Origin: Melanocharis versteri
Lineage: Eukaryota; Chordata; Aves; Passeriformes; Melanocharitidae
Direction of reading: 5' to 3'
Assembly (NCBI GenBank): GCA_013397845.1
Contig: VZTG01010311.1
Coordinates: 391,571-455,570, forward strand
DNA: 64,000 nt
Positions 50,894 through 62,900 of this stretch are shown here, piece by piece (within the stretch, counting starts at the first letter, position 1; the number at the start of each line of letters is the position of its first letter). The position numbers were made by a program, and so were the translations under genes. Under the pieces are notes generated by a model. The model was not told the DNA's origin, did no database searches, and was given only the letters and a program-made list of their open reading frames with translations.

Positions 50894-51406
50894 CAAACAA
50901 AAAAGGGCCGGTGACTGAATTGAAATAACAGACTCTCATCAGCCAGTTAAACTGCTAGCTCACTCCCTGGGTTTGGATGATCCAGCTTCTTCTGCTTCAG
51001 AAGAAGTGTCTTATTTTTATGGACACAAGCTAGGCAACACACTTGGCTGTTGCAGTTATTAGTCCCCACCTGTCTTTCTTTAGCACCACAGACACAGTCA
51101 AGATGGGCACAACCGCACAGCATATTTCCCAACCTAATCAAGACTCCCAGATCTGAACTACATAGAGCCCCCTGCAGTGTGTCTGCACCTGTGGCGTAGC
51201 AAAACTGTTACCTCAATAAATCACCACTAAATTAGTAATGGTGCTGATTATGTTTTTTATTCATTTCAGTTTAATATAATAAAGGCATTGTACAAGGCTC
51301 TAGGTGGTCTAATATTTAATTATACACTAAATATGACTAAATTATACCTCATCATCATTTAAAATATTTCCCAATCAGGCAAACACCTATTCTCTCTGTG
51401 TACCTC

Positions 51407-51723
51407 CTAACCACATTCAGGTTTCTCGAGAGTAAAGATGTGGCTGCTGCAGAAAGAAATCCGAAGAAAATCTGAGCACAGAGGAGATGCTGCAGACAAT
51501 GTTAGGATGGGTGCATACTTTTCCTTTGTAGAGTGCAAAACAACTAAAGCATTGCTGCCACACGCATCAGTGGCAGTGAGAGCGCAATAATCTCTCAAGT
51601 GAGTTGGTTCCAAGCCATATAAAGTTTTATAGGCCATAGATAGTACCTTAAATTTCAGTAGGTCATCTAATGCATCAGATTTCCACAGATATTCTGCTGC
51701 GTGAGGGTATCCAAGTCCTGAAT
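51407..51723 (-). pseudogene. LINE-type reverse transcriptase C-terminal remnant (not CR1-like)
   Basis: The minus strand is open for about 105 codons, to a TAG at 51407-51409. The product contains LLKFKVLSMAYKTLYGLEP followed by THLRD, which matches the hallmark near the C-terminus of several vertebrate non-LTR retrotransposon proteins (roughly FKVL-x-x-TYKALxGLxPxYLxD). Further on come ALVVLHSTKE and LTLSAASPL where such proteins have a basic LRVP segment and an AFSVVAPxLWN segment; the W is lost. There is no methionine at a natural start, no RT catalytic domain upstream and an in-frame stop just before the segment, so this is a broken terminal fragment. Which LINE clade it came from cannot be fixed by eye. 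An ancient copy of a host gene seems less likely. Confidence 0.55.
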
Positions 51724-52134
51724 AATTTCAGTGTCTCTCATCCAGAGGATATTGTGAAACCCTGTTATGACATCACCAAAGTACGGCTAAACCATGAATG
51801 ATTTGACTCTGAAATTAAAATTCAGGAGAAAAAGCTATACAAAAGAAAAGGATTTAATGGCAATTAAACTTGTAAGGAACAGGCAATATTTTAATGAGAT
51901 CTCAGGTTTAGATGTGGTTGAGCTCTCTAGCATTTGATGTCGTCCTCTACATGATTCCAAATGAGACCATATGATAGTACTTTTACTTAAACATTAAACC
52001 ATTTAGAGCCTTACATAGCCTGTAAATTTGATATTTTAGTTGTCTGATATTGTTTATAACTGATGCTGTCTTTAGCTATCTAATGAGAACTGGATTATTT
52101 TTATATATGTACAGTAAGTAGACAAAATTTACAA

Positions 52135-52275
52135 AAGGGAAGATTTCTAGAAAACAATGGGAGAAATTTTCTCACAACAAAAGTAGTCAAATACTGGAAT
52201 AATTTGCCCATAGAAGCTATGTATCTTATCATATGGGACTATATTAGACTGATCAGATCATTTGGCAAGGTGGAA
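52135..52275 (+). repeat. Older CR1 LINE fragment, diverged
   Basis: The plus strand contains AAATTTTCTCACAACAAAAG, GTCAAATACTGGAATAATTT and GCCCATAGAAGCTATG, then ACTGATCAGATCATTTGG, paralleling the older CR1 consensus block with TTTCCTCAC, CACTGGAACAATTTGCC and GGAGGTGGT. Much decayed; the tail is not recognisable. Confidence 0.45.
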
Positions 52276-53859
52276 TCATGAGTTGTATGAAAGGACATTA
52301 ATCTAAAAGTAACAAATGTAACTCCCGTAGGTAAATGAGAGCTGTGTTCTGGAATTCAGTTTCCCTGGAAAGGACCCACAATAGCTACATGTGCGGTAAA
52401 TAATAAGGTAATCATGAATTGGCAGGAAAATTATTCTCAGACATATAAACAATGAACTACTGAATGTAAGCAGAGCTGCATAAATGTAATTACTAATGAG
52501 ATAACAATGCAATATGAAAGACACTTTTAAAGTAGGACTTGGACAAACTGTAGAGAACTTCAAAAATTATTAAAAGAACAAGTAAACTAAAATTTTAAAC
52601 CGTTTTCCTGGGAATGCTGAAAAAGAAAACATCCTAATAATTTTCCTCCAAAAAATTTTTTTTAATCAGTTTTGCATCTAAAAATGGTTCTGCCTTACAG
52701 AAAAACATGGTGGAATTTTTTATGCTATGGTCTATCATATTGCAATTGTCTGATTTTATATAGTTTAAAGGTATAGAAATTCCAGTCCTTATGCATTTTT
52801 CTGCAAAGGAACAAGGGCTGATTTTATACATGAAAATCTACCAAATTGCAGTAAGGACTTCTTTTTCATTTATATGACTCATTGTCTTCTTCTTGATAGT
52901 GTTTTATACCAGCATTCTGTGCTTAGGCAGAGTTCTTTACATTCTAAAACATGTGATCAATTTGAGCAAAGCAAAACAAAACAAAGCAAACATTTCTATA
53001 AGAGAAGACAATTATTTTGGCTTAACAATAATTTTTTTCTCTGTGTACAGAGACTGCTAAAATGTTTTTTTCTTATTCAGACACTGTGCTGCAGAATCTT
53101 TAAGTGAAACATCTTTTAATGGGGGCAGCACCCATGAGAACAGCAATCAGGAGCAGCAAGTTTCTGTAAACACCTTCAGCACTTAGCTCACATCTGATTT
53201 TAGCTTCACTGTAGGATGGCAGAGCTCCAATGGTTTCATTAGTCAGGACTTTGAAATCAGAGCCCATATTTATTTTATTATCTCTGTTTTCTCCACCTTC
53301 AGTCAGCATGTCATAAGTACTTCATAAGCCTCCCTGGCTGGTGGCAATCCATGAGATGCACATGACTGTCTCTATTAACATCCATAAATCCACTATCTGC
53401 CTGAATTTGAATTCATTAAATTCCCACTTGCAGCTAACCCGTAAGCCTTGCACTGGTCTTACTGATATTTAAATAACACTGTGTGCCTTTACTTTTTCCC
53501 CTGGTGCTAGTAAAAAGTTTTGATTTCAAGCACTATGGCAGGTAAGGTAAAAAGCAGTAATTCCAGAGAACTTAAACGTACCAGAAAATATTCCATTCCC
53601 TAATAGATTCCATGGCAATGTTTTTCTTAAGTTTCAGCAGATCACTGGAAATTCTCAATAGTGGGTAAACGTATTTTAATCTCAATTATTGTTATAAGAA
53701 AAAGCATGTTTACTCAAATCATTGTGGAGCTATTCTTAAATACCCTTTTAAGGCAAAAGATCTTTGGCTCAAGGCATTTTGCTTGTTCGATTGACAACCA
53801 GTACAAATCTCCCACAGCTGATTTGCGCATTAAATAAAAGAGCACAAACACTTGCCCTG
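52276..53859. other. Unannotated AT-rich stretch
   Basis: No gene or repeat recognised. Open frames are 60-86 codons and without resemblance. Confidence 0.5.
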
Positions 53860-54240
53860 TCCTCTCTCTTCTCCATCCCAACTTTCCTTTCTTTAGCATG
53901 CTGAGGAGGTGATGGGCCACACAGGAGTCTGAGTGCGTGTGATGATTTTGGCCGCCCGTACATAGCAGGTGTCCTGCTGCTCTGTTTGTAACGGGGTTTG
54001 CTGCTTTACCCCTTTGTGTCTTTAACACAGCATGAGTCACCCATGGCCACAGCCCATTGGGGGCTGTTCCCACCTCTTTCAGCATGGAGTGCCTCCCTAA
54101 AAGTGTGTCTCTGGTCACGTGTGCTCCTCTGACCACCTGAGGTTTTGGCTTCTAATGGTTCCATTTCCTCCGCTGTTGTTTCATTTGCTGCACGATGGAG
54201 CCTACATCCACCAAGAAATAGACAACCCACCTGCACACAG
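53860..54240. other. CpG-containing patch of unknown origin
   Basis: About 380 bp with higher GC and more CpG than the neighbourhood (GAGTGCGTGTG, GGCCGCCCGTAC, TAACGGGG, GGTCACGTGTG, CCTCCGCTG, TGCACGATGG). Two minus-strand frames are open across it (53714-54136, 140 codons; 54006-54236, 76 codons), but neither product shows a domain I know. It may be a decayed LTR or other retroelement, or a small regulatory element; it carries a palindromic CACGTG E-box at 54117-54122. Confidence 0.4.
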
Positions 54241-57200
54241 TATCACTCTATCTTTACCTGAAGGGAATGACTATGGGTTTTGAAACAAATGGATCTGGCA
54301 AACCAACGTCTGGCAATTGCTAGTAGGAAATAGAGATCAGCAATTTCCAGACAAGCCATTGCCCTCCCCGATATTCCTTGGTTCTAGTGACACAGCAGGC
54401 CTAACTTTAGAGGGAAAAGTATGGCAGGCCACAGTTACTCAGGTAGCTTCAGTTCATTAGTCCTATTTCCAATGAAATAGCTTATTTCATTGCTTCACAT
54501 TGCAAATTTCTGCTAATTTTAGCAATTTTCCAAACTATATATTGAGTCATTGTAATAATGGAAACCCTTTATGCAAAAATATGAATACACTATGTTAAGT
54601 TTTGAGCTATTTCTTCATTGCCCAAGCTATGGATCCTTTAATTCTGCTATGGATTCCTCTGAAATCAATCCATTGTGTTGGTAATTTCATACCTTCATTG
54701 CTGACAGCCATGGTAGCTGTTAGCCAGAGGCTGAGAAGCATCGTCCAATGCAGGAGGAATATTTCCTTCTACCAAAGTCATATAAGTGATATATTTGTCA
54801 ATGAAATGAAGTGAGGCAAGTCCCTTGTCATGCATTTTCTATAAACAAAATTGTTTAGAATAGTGTCTTTGACACGAAAGTTCAGAACAACAAAATCTGT
54901 CCTGGTGTCCACGTACATTACATTTTGTTAGATTTCAGGCAGTGGACAGTGTTATTTCTTAAATCTTGAGGAAGTTATGTCAGGAAGAAAAAATCTGAGA
55001 GAAAGCTGCTTCTTTATTTTGAGTGCAAAAATGTGGCGTGCAGAATAAATGGTCCAAAAGACATGTAAGGCAGGAATCTCATGTCCTCTAATACATCTGC
55101 CAAAAGATCTGTAAATGCCTCAACAAATCAAACTCCATTCTGTACATGAAAAGAAAGCCACTGATCAGCATTTTGAACAAACTGGAGGGATATTTTTCTT
55201 TTTATTTTTTCTCTAGAGAGGATATCTAAAGACATACTGTGGGGATGAAGTCTTGACTCATGAAACCTGCTCTTTGGAAACAGAATATGGCTGAAATTTA
55301 TTAGAGCCAAATCCAGTTATTAAATTGTAGATGTACTCTTGCTATCTATCTTCAGCTTTTAGATCTGATGCCTGCTGCTGGTGCTCCTCTTTGCTTAGTC
55401 TCTAATACTTCAGTGTTATGTCTAGGGGCTGTTTTTGACCATGAGGGAAGGAGAAGAATTCTAACAATTGAGAGAGTTACTTATCCTACTCTGAAGAGGG
55501 TAAAACAGAGAACCTAGCCACCTCTGCACCCTCTCCAACTTTTACCATTTATAACTTACTTCTCATTTTAGAAGCGATCCAAACAGTAATCCTAAATCTA
55601 TAATATTTGCTGTGCCCATCTGGTATTAAGGACTGTGTGGCCCATCATGATTGCATTCCATAAGGAAATAGGAGGTCTGCGTTGCATGGTCCTGTGCTTT
55701 GTGTTGCGTGGTCCTATGCTTGCACACAACAGCAGGAAGTTGGACTCTTCACCTTCCTTCTTGGATGAACCTTCAGATAGCCTTCCCTAATTGTATTCTT
55801 TTTCTACTACAGATATTCAAACATTGGATTTTCTTTCCATAAGTGTTCTGTAAAGTATTTTCAGGCCTCTCTGTTTTGCTAGTAATCAATAATCACACTA
55901 GAATTGTGAAAAGAGTTTAAAAACAGGTTGCAAATATACACTATTAACCTGCTTATGTATGGAATATGAACTGTGGACTGCAACTTAAAGAGATCATACA
56001 GAATGGATCTCTTGTGGAAGTAAGGTCTTCCATTTAAACAAGTCATCTAGTTTCCGCTTCCCTGAAATTCCTATTTCACCAGACTTTGCATGCCTATAAT
56101 GTAGTTATCTCAACTGTGTAGAACACCATAACCTTCCAGTGTGCTTTAATGGAAAGAAAAAGTCATTCACCTTACTTGTGTCTCTACTTTAGTGTTTGAT
56201 GAATCGCTTGAAGAAACACCCATTTATCCCTTTTGACTGTACAGAAAGCCTAACTGAGATGTAGACACGTATATATAACAGCAGGATTTGCATTAGGAAA
56301 GATGAATCCAGCTTCTAATCTCCCTCCAAGTTCAGTGAAGAGAATTACATGCATGCGCAAGGTGATTAATGTGGATATAATTTTTTCCACAGTACAGTGT
56401 ATTCTCCTTACTCTGTCTGTCTCCATTACCTTTAACAAGCATGTGAGAGTAGAGGCAAAAATATATGGTTAAAGTTAGATGAGATGAAAACTACTTATGC
56501 AGTTATTTTCTAGTTCTCCTGGAACACATCCTCATCATATCCATGAGTGTGATGAACTTTAATATATTGTCCATATGCTTCCATATCAATTTGAAATCAT
56601 TTTCTTAAAGTACCAGCAGAAAGACATTGAAGAAAATGCAATCCCTTTGCTAGACCGTGACTAAATGGGTGTAAACTAGGAAGGACTAGAGTTTGACATG
56701 ACTGTGTGTATACAGCATGACTCCAAGTTCAGGCTCAAGGTAAATTTGCACAGAAGAAGAATGCAGCACACTGAGTTATGACTTCGAGAGTCATGACAGA
56801 GAGATTATAAGTCATACCTCTAAGTCATGGTGGAATTCTATGTTTGGACACAGTATTCATACCATATTTTTCCTTTTTTAATACAGTTTCATAGTGGTGA
56901 CCACTGTAAAATTCACAAATCTTGAGAATAAGAGCACTTTCTTTCACTCCCTTCCATCACAACCAGTAAGAAAGATCATACAGGCCAATTTTAGTTCTTG
57001 ATGACAGCTGTGAAATCTTACTGAATGCTCAGAGGTGTAACTATGGAAATCATTTGGCATGTAGGATCTTATTTTTTATTTTTAAACTTTTTTACACCTC
57101 CCTCTGAAATTGCCATCTCCTGGCTCCTGTTAGGCAGAGGATATGCAACTTTTCTAACCTACCATTTCATACCAGTAGTAATGATGATTGACATGAAAAC

Positions 57201-57851
57201 AGCATAGCTCGTCTATTAGCACCAAACTGAATTTGCAAGGATGTCAGTAAGATTATATAGCTATGCATCCACATGTGTTCAAGTAAATACATATATTTTT
57301 AAAATAACATATCCAACATAAATCAATGAACTTAAGGTTTCCGTGCAATTTAAGTAAAAGCTCAGGATGAGATACACTTTATGTAGAAAAATGTTTTGTT
57401 ACACTTCTGCACCAGGCTGAAGACATGATGGATACATTTATACAGGGGAATTAAAAGGGTCCACATTAAAAACCAGGCAGTTGTCTTGTGATCCTTTGCA
57501 CCCCTTCATTAGCCTACCCTCTCACACCTGTTTGCTTTGTGAAAACTAGCACTCTGCCAAGTACTGCCCAACGGATAATACCTGACAGACCTCATTCCCA
57601 AAGGACACCCAGACTCCTTTTGGAAAGTGCAGAGGAAGCACCTTCTGAATGCACGACTGGCCATTCAGCAGTCTCACAGCTACAGAGCTGACTCTGTCCT
57701 GTGTTATTTAGTATTGTGCATGTACCCAGATGAAACCAGGCTGAGACACTTGACAGCAGCAGCACCAACCAGAATGAATTTTGAAGTAGAAGTAATCTTT
57801 TCTACAAAGATGTCTCCTAACACCAGGCAGCAGATTCATCATTATATCAAA
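54241..57851. other. Unannotated AT-rich stretch
   Basis: No gene or transposon recognised with confidence. It contains the imperfect 22-bp tandem duplication at 55681-55724. Stretches near 55525 and 56010-56090 faintly recall antisense CR1 but not well enough to call. Confidence 0.5.
55681..55724. repeat. Imperfect 22-bp tandem duplication
   Basis: GTTGCATGGTCCTGTGCTTT (55681 onward) followed by GTTGCGTGGTCCTATGCTTG (55703 onward). Confidence 0.8.
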
Positions 57852-58195
57852 ATCATGGAATCATGGAATCATAGAATGCTCTGGGTTGGGAGGTACCTAA
57901 AAGATCATCTAGTTCCACCCCCCTGCCATGGACAGGAATATCTTCCACTAAACCAGGCTGCTCAAAGTCCCATCCAACCTGGCCTTGGATGCTCTCAAGG
58001 GTGGAGCATCCACAGCTTCTGTTCCAGTGCTCTGCCAGCCTCACAGAAAAGAATTTTTTCTGACGATCTAATCTAACCTACTCTCAGTTTGAAACCATTC
58101 CCCTTTGTCCTGTCACTATATGTTTTTGTAAACAGTCTCTGTCTTCCTTTTTCTTTTTTCAGGTACTGGAAGGCTGCAATTAGTCCCCCTGAACA
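57852..58195 (-). repeat. CR1 LINE 3' end, antisense, well preserved
   Basis: The plus strand begins ATCATGGAATCATGGAATCA (tail repeats), then GGGTTGGGAGGTACCTAAAA, GATCATCTAGTTCCACCCCC, CTGCCATGGACAGGAATATC, CCATCCAACCTGGCCTTGGA, TTCTGTTCCAGTGCTCTGCC and CCCCTTTGTCCTGTCACTAT, and ends near GGAAGGCTGCAATTAGTCCC. It covers about 340 bp in consensus order with modest divergence, making it one of the younger CR1 copies here. 5'-truncated; the 149-codon frame at 57627-58076 runs into it and is not a gene. Confidence 0.94.
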
Positions 58196-59882
58196 GACTT
58201 GCTAGCCACTGTTAGCACTGTTTGTCTGCAGCAAACATGGACAAGAGCACAGAAGAGGCTGTAACTCAGTGGTTCTTTCCACCCGGGACCATTTACAGTT
58301 GAGGCTTTGAGTCAGAGGTAAAATATTTTCTTAGTACTAGTATCTCAAAGGCTTCAGCCATGATGCTGTGTAAAAAATCAAAATACAAGTCGCTAAACTC
58401 AGGAATTTTTGACAACAATGTCTGTTTATGAAGTGCTCCAGCTTTGTGTTCACATTACAGATTTTTTACATTACAGATGCTGTCCCTGATCCGCAGTAAG
58501 ACTGGAGGCATGTAGGAGTCCAGTGGAAGAGACTTAGGGGACATGGATCCTAGCAAACTTTTACTCTTAAAGAGACACATAGGGCTTAAGTCTGTGCTTC
58601 TATTGGGGCTGGGGGGTGGAGGGAAGTGTTTTGGAGGGTGAATATTAAAAAGCAACATATAAACTTAAAATAACTATGGAATGTTGTCTTGCCAACCTCA
58701 TTTTCTGCAATGGCACAAGCTCTGTTGCTAAGTAATTAACAGAGCCAAAGAAAGAAAGAGGGAAAAAAAGAGAATCCTATTTCTAAATTCTCTTTAAGTA
58801 GCACTTATATGGATATTAGATGGCAGCAGACAGTTATAATAGTTCTAATATAATATAACTCAGTCACACTGAAGGGAGCACCATGAAAGTGTTATATAGT
58901 GAATTTCAGTCCATATGGCTTTATCTCACAATACACATCTCCATTTGCCCTGGACTTTGTCTAAGATTCACATTTTTCTAAAGTAGAAAATTACTTCCTT
59001 GCTCCGTGGTGACATGGTATTTAGACTTGACCTCTGCTTAGGCCTGAGAACTCCTGAGTACCAGCTTTCCTGCTCAGGTCAGTAGAGAACCTCCTTCCAG
59101 CATCGCAGTGGGATCCACCTCACTGCTTTGTCTACAGTTGCAGGGCAATTCAGTGATGAACTCAGGGATGAAATTCAGCTGCTTCTTTCCCATTTGGACG
59201 TGCTGAGCAGTTTCTCCTAACAAACTGCTTTAATTTGTAAGCAGAGAAAAAATAGAAGCAAACAGCCAGTCTTTGTGGCAGTCTGCATTCAGAAATATAT
59301 CAAAAAATTATCCTGATAGCAAAACCAGCACTTAATATTGCAAAGGAATAAGATATACTCTTCAGTATGCAAAAGATATTTCACTTCCAGCCTTGTTAAG
59401 GTCCTGCATTGAAAGGCACCCATCCATCCTACTGTAAAATTGAGTAAGTTATTTATTATTCCTGTAGTGAAACTGTGGGATCTTTAATTTCATCAGTTAC
59501 TAGATTGCACATATCTGACTACTTAATGATCTTGTATTTACAGAGAAAAAAAGTCTGCTGCTGAAATGACAGACATGTAATGGCATGAATTCACTGTGGA
59601 TAACAGAGCTATAGAAGAGTTTACCATATAACATATGACTCAGATTTCACTGCTTTTTGACATTCAACAGTAACATTGCTAAAATATCACTGAAATAAAT
59701 ATCAGCAGTTAATCACAAGAGATGTAATGTTATTAAGGGGGAAAAAAATTACCCTTTTCTATATGTTTTTGCTTCAACCCTGCGTGGGAAATAAGGAACA
59801 AAAAAGATGTCAGTTAAAGTGCACTGTTCTATCTCACTCGAAAGAAGTAGAGAAACATTAGCCAGTGGTAAAGCATAATGGT
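58196..59882. other. Unannotated stretch
   Basis: Nothing recognised. Confidence 0.5.
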
Positions 59883-59976
59883 GAAGAAGAAGAAGAAGAG
59901 GAAGAGGAACAAGGGAAAGGAGGAGGAGGAGGAAAAGAAGGAGGAGGAGAAAAAGGAGGAGGAAGAGGAGGGGAAA
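59883..59976. repeat. Polypurine (GAA/GGA) tract
   Basis: A 94-bp G/A tract broken only by one C at 59910, so 66 bp are uninterrupted purine. The units shift from GAA to GGA. Polypurine-polypyrimidine runs with this composition can adopt triplex (H-DNA) structures. The leucine-rich 102-codon minus-strand open frame across it is a by-product of the repeat. Confidence 0.92.
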
Positions 59977-62900
59977 TGGAACTGAATTTGCAGTCAGAGT
60001 ACCTTCCTTCTCCAGCCTCCCATACACATCCTTAGGTAGTTTAACTAGTGGCATCATAATAATCAGTTATATTAATTTATGTTAAATATAAAATATTTTT
60101 ACATTTTCTCATTTTTAGGAGCAGATGACCTCCAAAATATTGGCTGTGCCAAGCAGTACAAATTCTGAAAATATTTTTTATATCTAATAAAGACTACACA
60201 ACACCAACGTGGAAAATCAGAGCTTTACTGATCACTCCTCTATTTTCTTTTGAGAAGAATAAAAGTTCCATGTTCATTTATGCTTGTACAAATTTTCCTC
60301 TTGAAGAACAAAGCACATTAAAATTCAGTGCCATAATGCTTCTTGTGTTCTAAGTAAATGTCCTTAAACACCATGAGTGATGGGAAACAGAGGGGTTTCA
60401 AAAGATGCTCAGAGGTGCCATGGAAGTCTGTAGGTAATCCAGGGACAAAATTCAGACCTACCCACATTATATTTTGCTTGAAAGACCATCACTTATGTCC
60501 ATTTCTACTGCCCTGCTCATCCAGTTTGCTCTTCCCTTCAGAGGCTGAAAATAAAGAGTAAAATCTAAGGCAGCTCTGTTGTCTAATCTGTCAACCACAT
60601 TTCAGCAACTGGCCATGAATATCAATGGTTAAATAAGCCTGATCTGGGAGAAATTAGTCATAAATCCCATTACCCCAAACAGAAATCTGACATAGAGAGA
60701 TTTAAAAAGAAAAAAAGAAAAAAGATATCTAGCTACTGGCTTTAGCACTAGCCCAGGCAAGAAAGCTGTCTGGCATTTCCAGTTATAAAGAGAGTTTGTG
60801 GTACAGACAATACTTTTAAATACAGATAAGTGTGAAAAGTTTATACTTTTATTTTTTATGACAAGAAGAATGAAGGAGCAAAGATAAACTGCGAGACCCA
60901 AACAAGGGAATGAAGGAAATGTTAGGTGTAAGCAATATTAATATTCGAAGTTCAGGTTTTATACTTAATACTGAGAAAATAAACTAAACCTCAGTAAAGA
61001 AAGGGACAGATGTTCAGGGAACATATAGTATTTCTTTTTTGTATGAAATCCACAAATTTGACCCTATCAGCAATTACCAAAGGTACCAAATTTGAAGCTG
61101 CAAGATGTAGAAACATTTTTCCTTTCCAACCCCAAACCAAAATTTATTGGAGTCATTGTGACCTGCTTCATCTTTGGGCAAATGTTGATTTTTTAATGGG
61201 AATCACTTCAGACAGAAAAAGAAGGGATTTATAAACTGTGTAATAAATGAGTAAATCCTGCAGAAATAACCTAAGCACCAAATATGTTTCCATTATATCA
61301 TGTGGTGTGTTTTTATTTACAAAATATTTTTGTTCAGTGTAAGTAATTACAATAGGTTCTCTTATACCACTGGTTCATGGGCATTAAATCAGCTGTACTG
61401 TCATTCTGTCCCCATGCTTTGAGCCTACTATCTTTCAATCTTGCAACCTGCTGAAAACATATTTAAGATCTGTAGTTTATTGTCTCGGAGAAAGATTGTC
61501 AGTACTCATTTGAAACCATCTCTGAAAACATTATCAAGCACTGCTTTTCTTGATACTGTGGGACATATCTGTAGGTGTCAATCTGGCCCTGCCTGCTGCC
61601 TGTTGATAAGCCAGATACCACACATATACCTTGCCACTATGCCAGTATTGGCCACAAGCAAACTGAAGCTCATCCTCTGGCTCTTACGGGTTGTAGTGTG
61701 TAGTGTGGAGCAGAGATAATAGTGGAAGGCATTCTACAAAGTGTTAAGGTCATGGAGTCTGAATAAATATTAGCTCAGGCTCATTGGAATTCCATTTAAT
61801 GTTTTTCTAATATTTTTTATTTCTTTTGGGATTTCAGGTGTTCACACACATGTGAATCATGAAATGTCAATGGAAAATAAAGCTTACATTCTTACAGGTT
61901 ACAAACACAGAATGACAAACTGGAAATATAAACAAACATTAAAGGGTGCAAATTACCAGGTTTTATCAATTTATTTGAGGCATCAGACTTAATAATATAC
62001 CTCTGCTGATATGGAAAGATATCTTGAACAACTTTGCCCTCCTCTCCCAAGTCCCCTGGAGAACAACATTTTTCAGCAGAAGGTCAGGAAGGAAAATGCA
62101 GCCTTTAGCTTCCAGCTGGTTTTAAATAAAGTGGAAATGGCATCTGCCCTAAATGTGAAGTATGCTCCAAAAGATATTCTTAACAAAGTAAAGACGAAGA
62201 CTCTAGCTTCTTCTTCCTTTAATTTAAGAGAGGGATCTGGTGATTAAATGAAGTGTTGAAGGCTGAAGCTGGGAGAGAAATAAAAACTCAGAAACAAATG
62301 ACAGTATAAGCATGAATTTGAAGTTTTGTTTTGGTCATTGAGGTTTGATGTAAGAGCATTTTCCTGTGGTTTACCTTACATTTCTTATCACAGAAAAGTT
62401 TGGAACAAATTGGAAAGAGATAATATCGTGCCTGGGCCTTTTAAGGCCATAGTTGTGGTCGTGGGACCCATTCCCTCTCACCACTAATGCATTTCCAACC
62501 AGTCATCTTTAACTGCTTGATCCATGAGAGGAAAAGTCTGAAAGACAGCTACACACAATTGATGCCAGTCAATAGCAACTCCATTTCCCCCCGAGATCTC
62601 TTGTTTTTATTTTACAGCCTGTTACGCATTAACTGGGAGTTGCTAACCAGATCTCACCTCCACCAGGCCAGGAATTAGCACCTTCCTGTCAAAAATTCCT
62701 CCTTTCTGTGCTTATCTCAAGTTCCTGCTATGGTGGCTTCTCTTAGGGCAAGTTCCTTTTGTGGCCTTGACAGTGTTTGAGACAGGCAACGGTGCTCTTT
62801 AAGTCCTTACAATAGCTCCAGTCATGAGAACCAGCAAAGGTGATTCCAGGACATCGTGGCTTTATCATTGGCCCTCAAATACAGACAGGCAAACATATAA

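Noticed and set aside
55525..55550. CTCTGCACCCTCTCCAACTTT, recalling an antisense CR1 block
   Set aside because: A single block of about 20 bp with flanks that do not continue the consensus.
56010..56095. Faint antisense CR1 similarity (GTCATCTAGTTTCCGC and TTTCACCAGACTTT)
   Set aside because: Only two short matches and no tail; below what I would call by eye.
57627..58076. 149-codon plus-strand open frame
   Set aside because: Its second half is antisense CR1 sequence; the first half has no resemblance to a known protein.
59749..60057. Leucine-run open frame resembling a membrane protein
   Set aside because: Produced by the GGA/GAA tract read on the minus strand.
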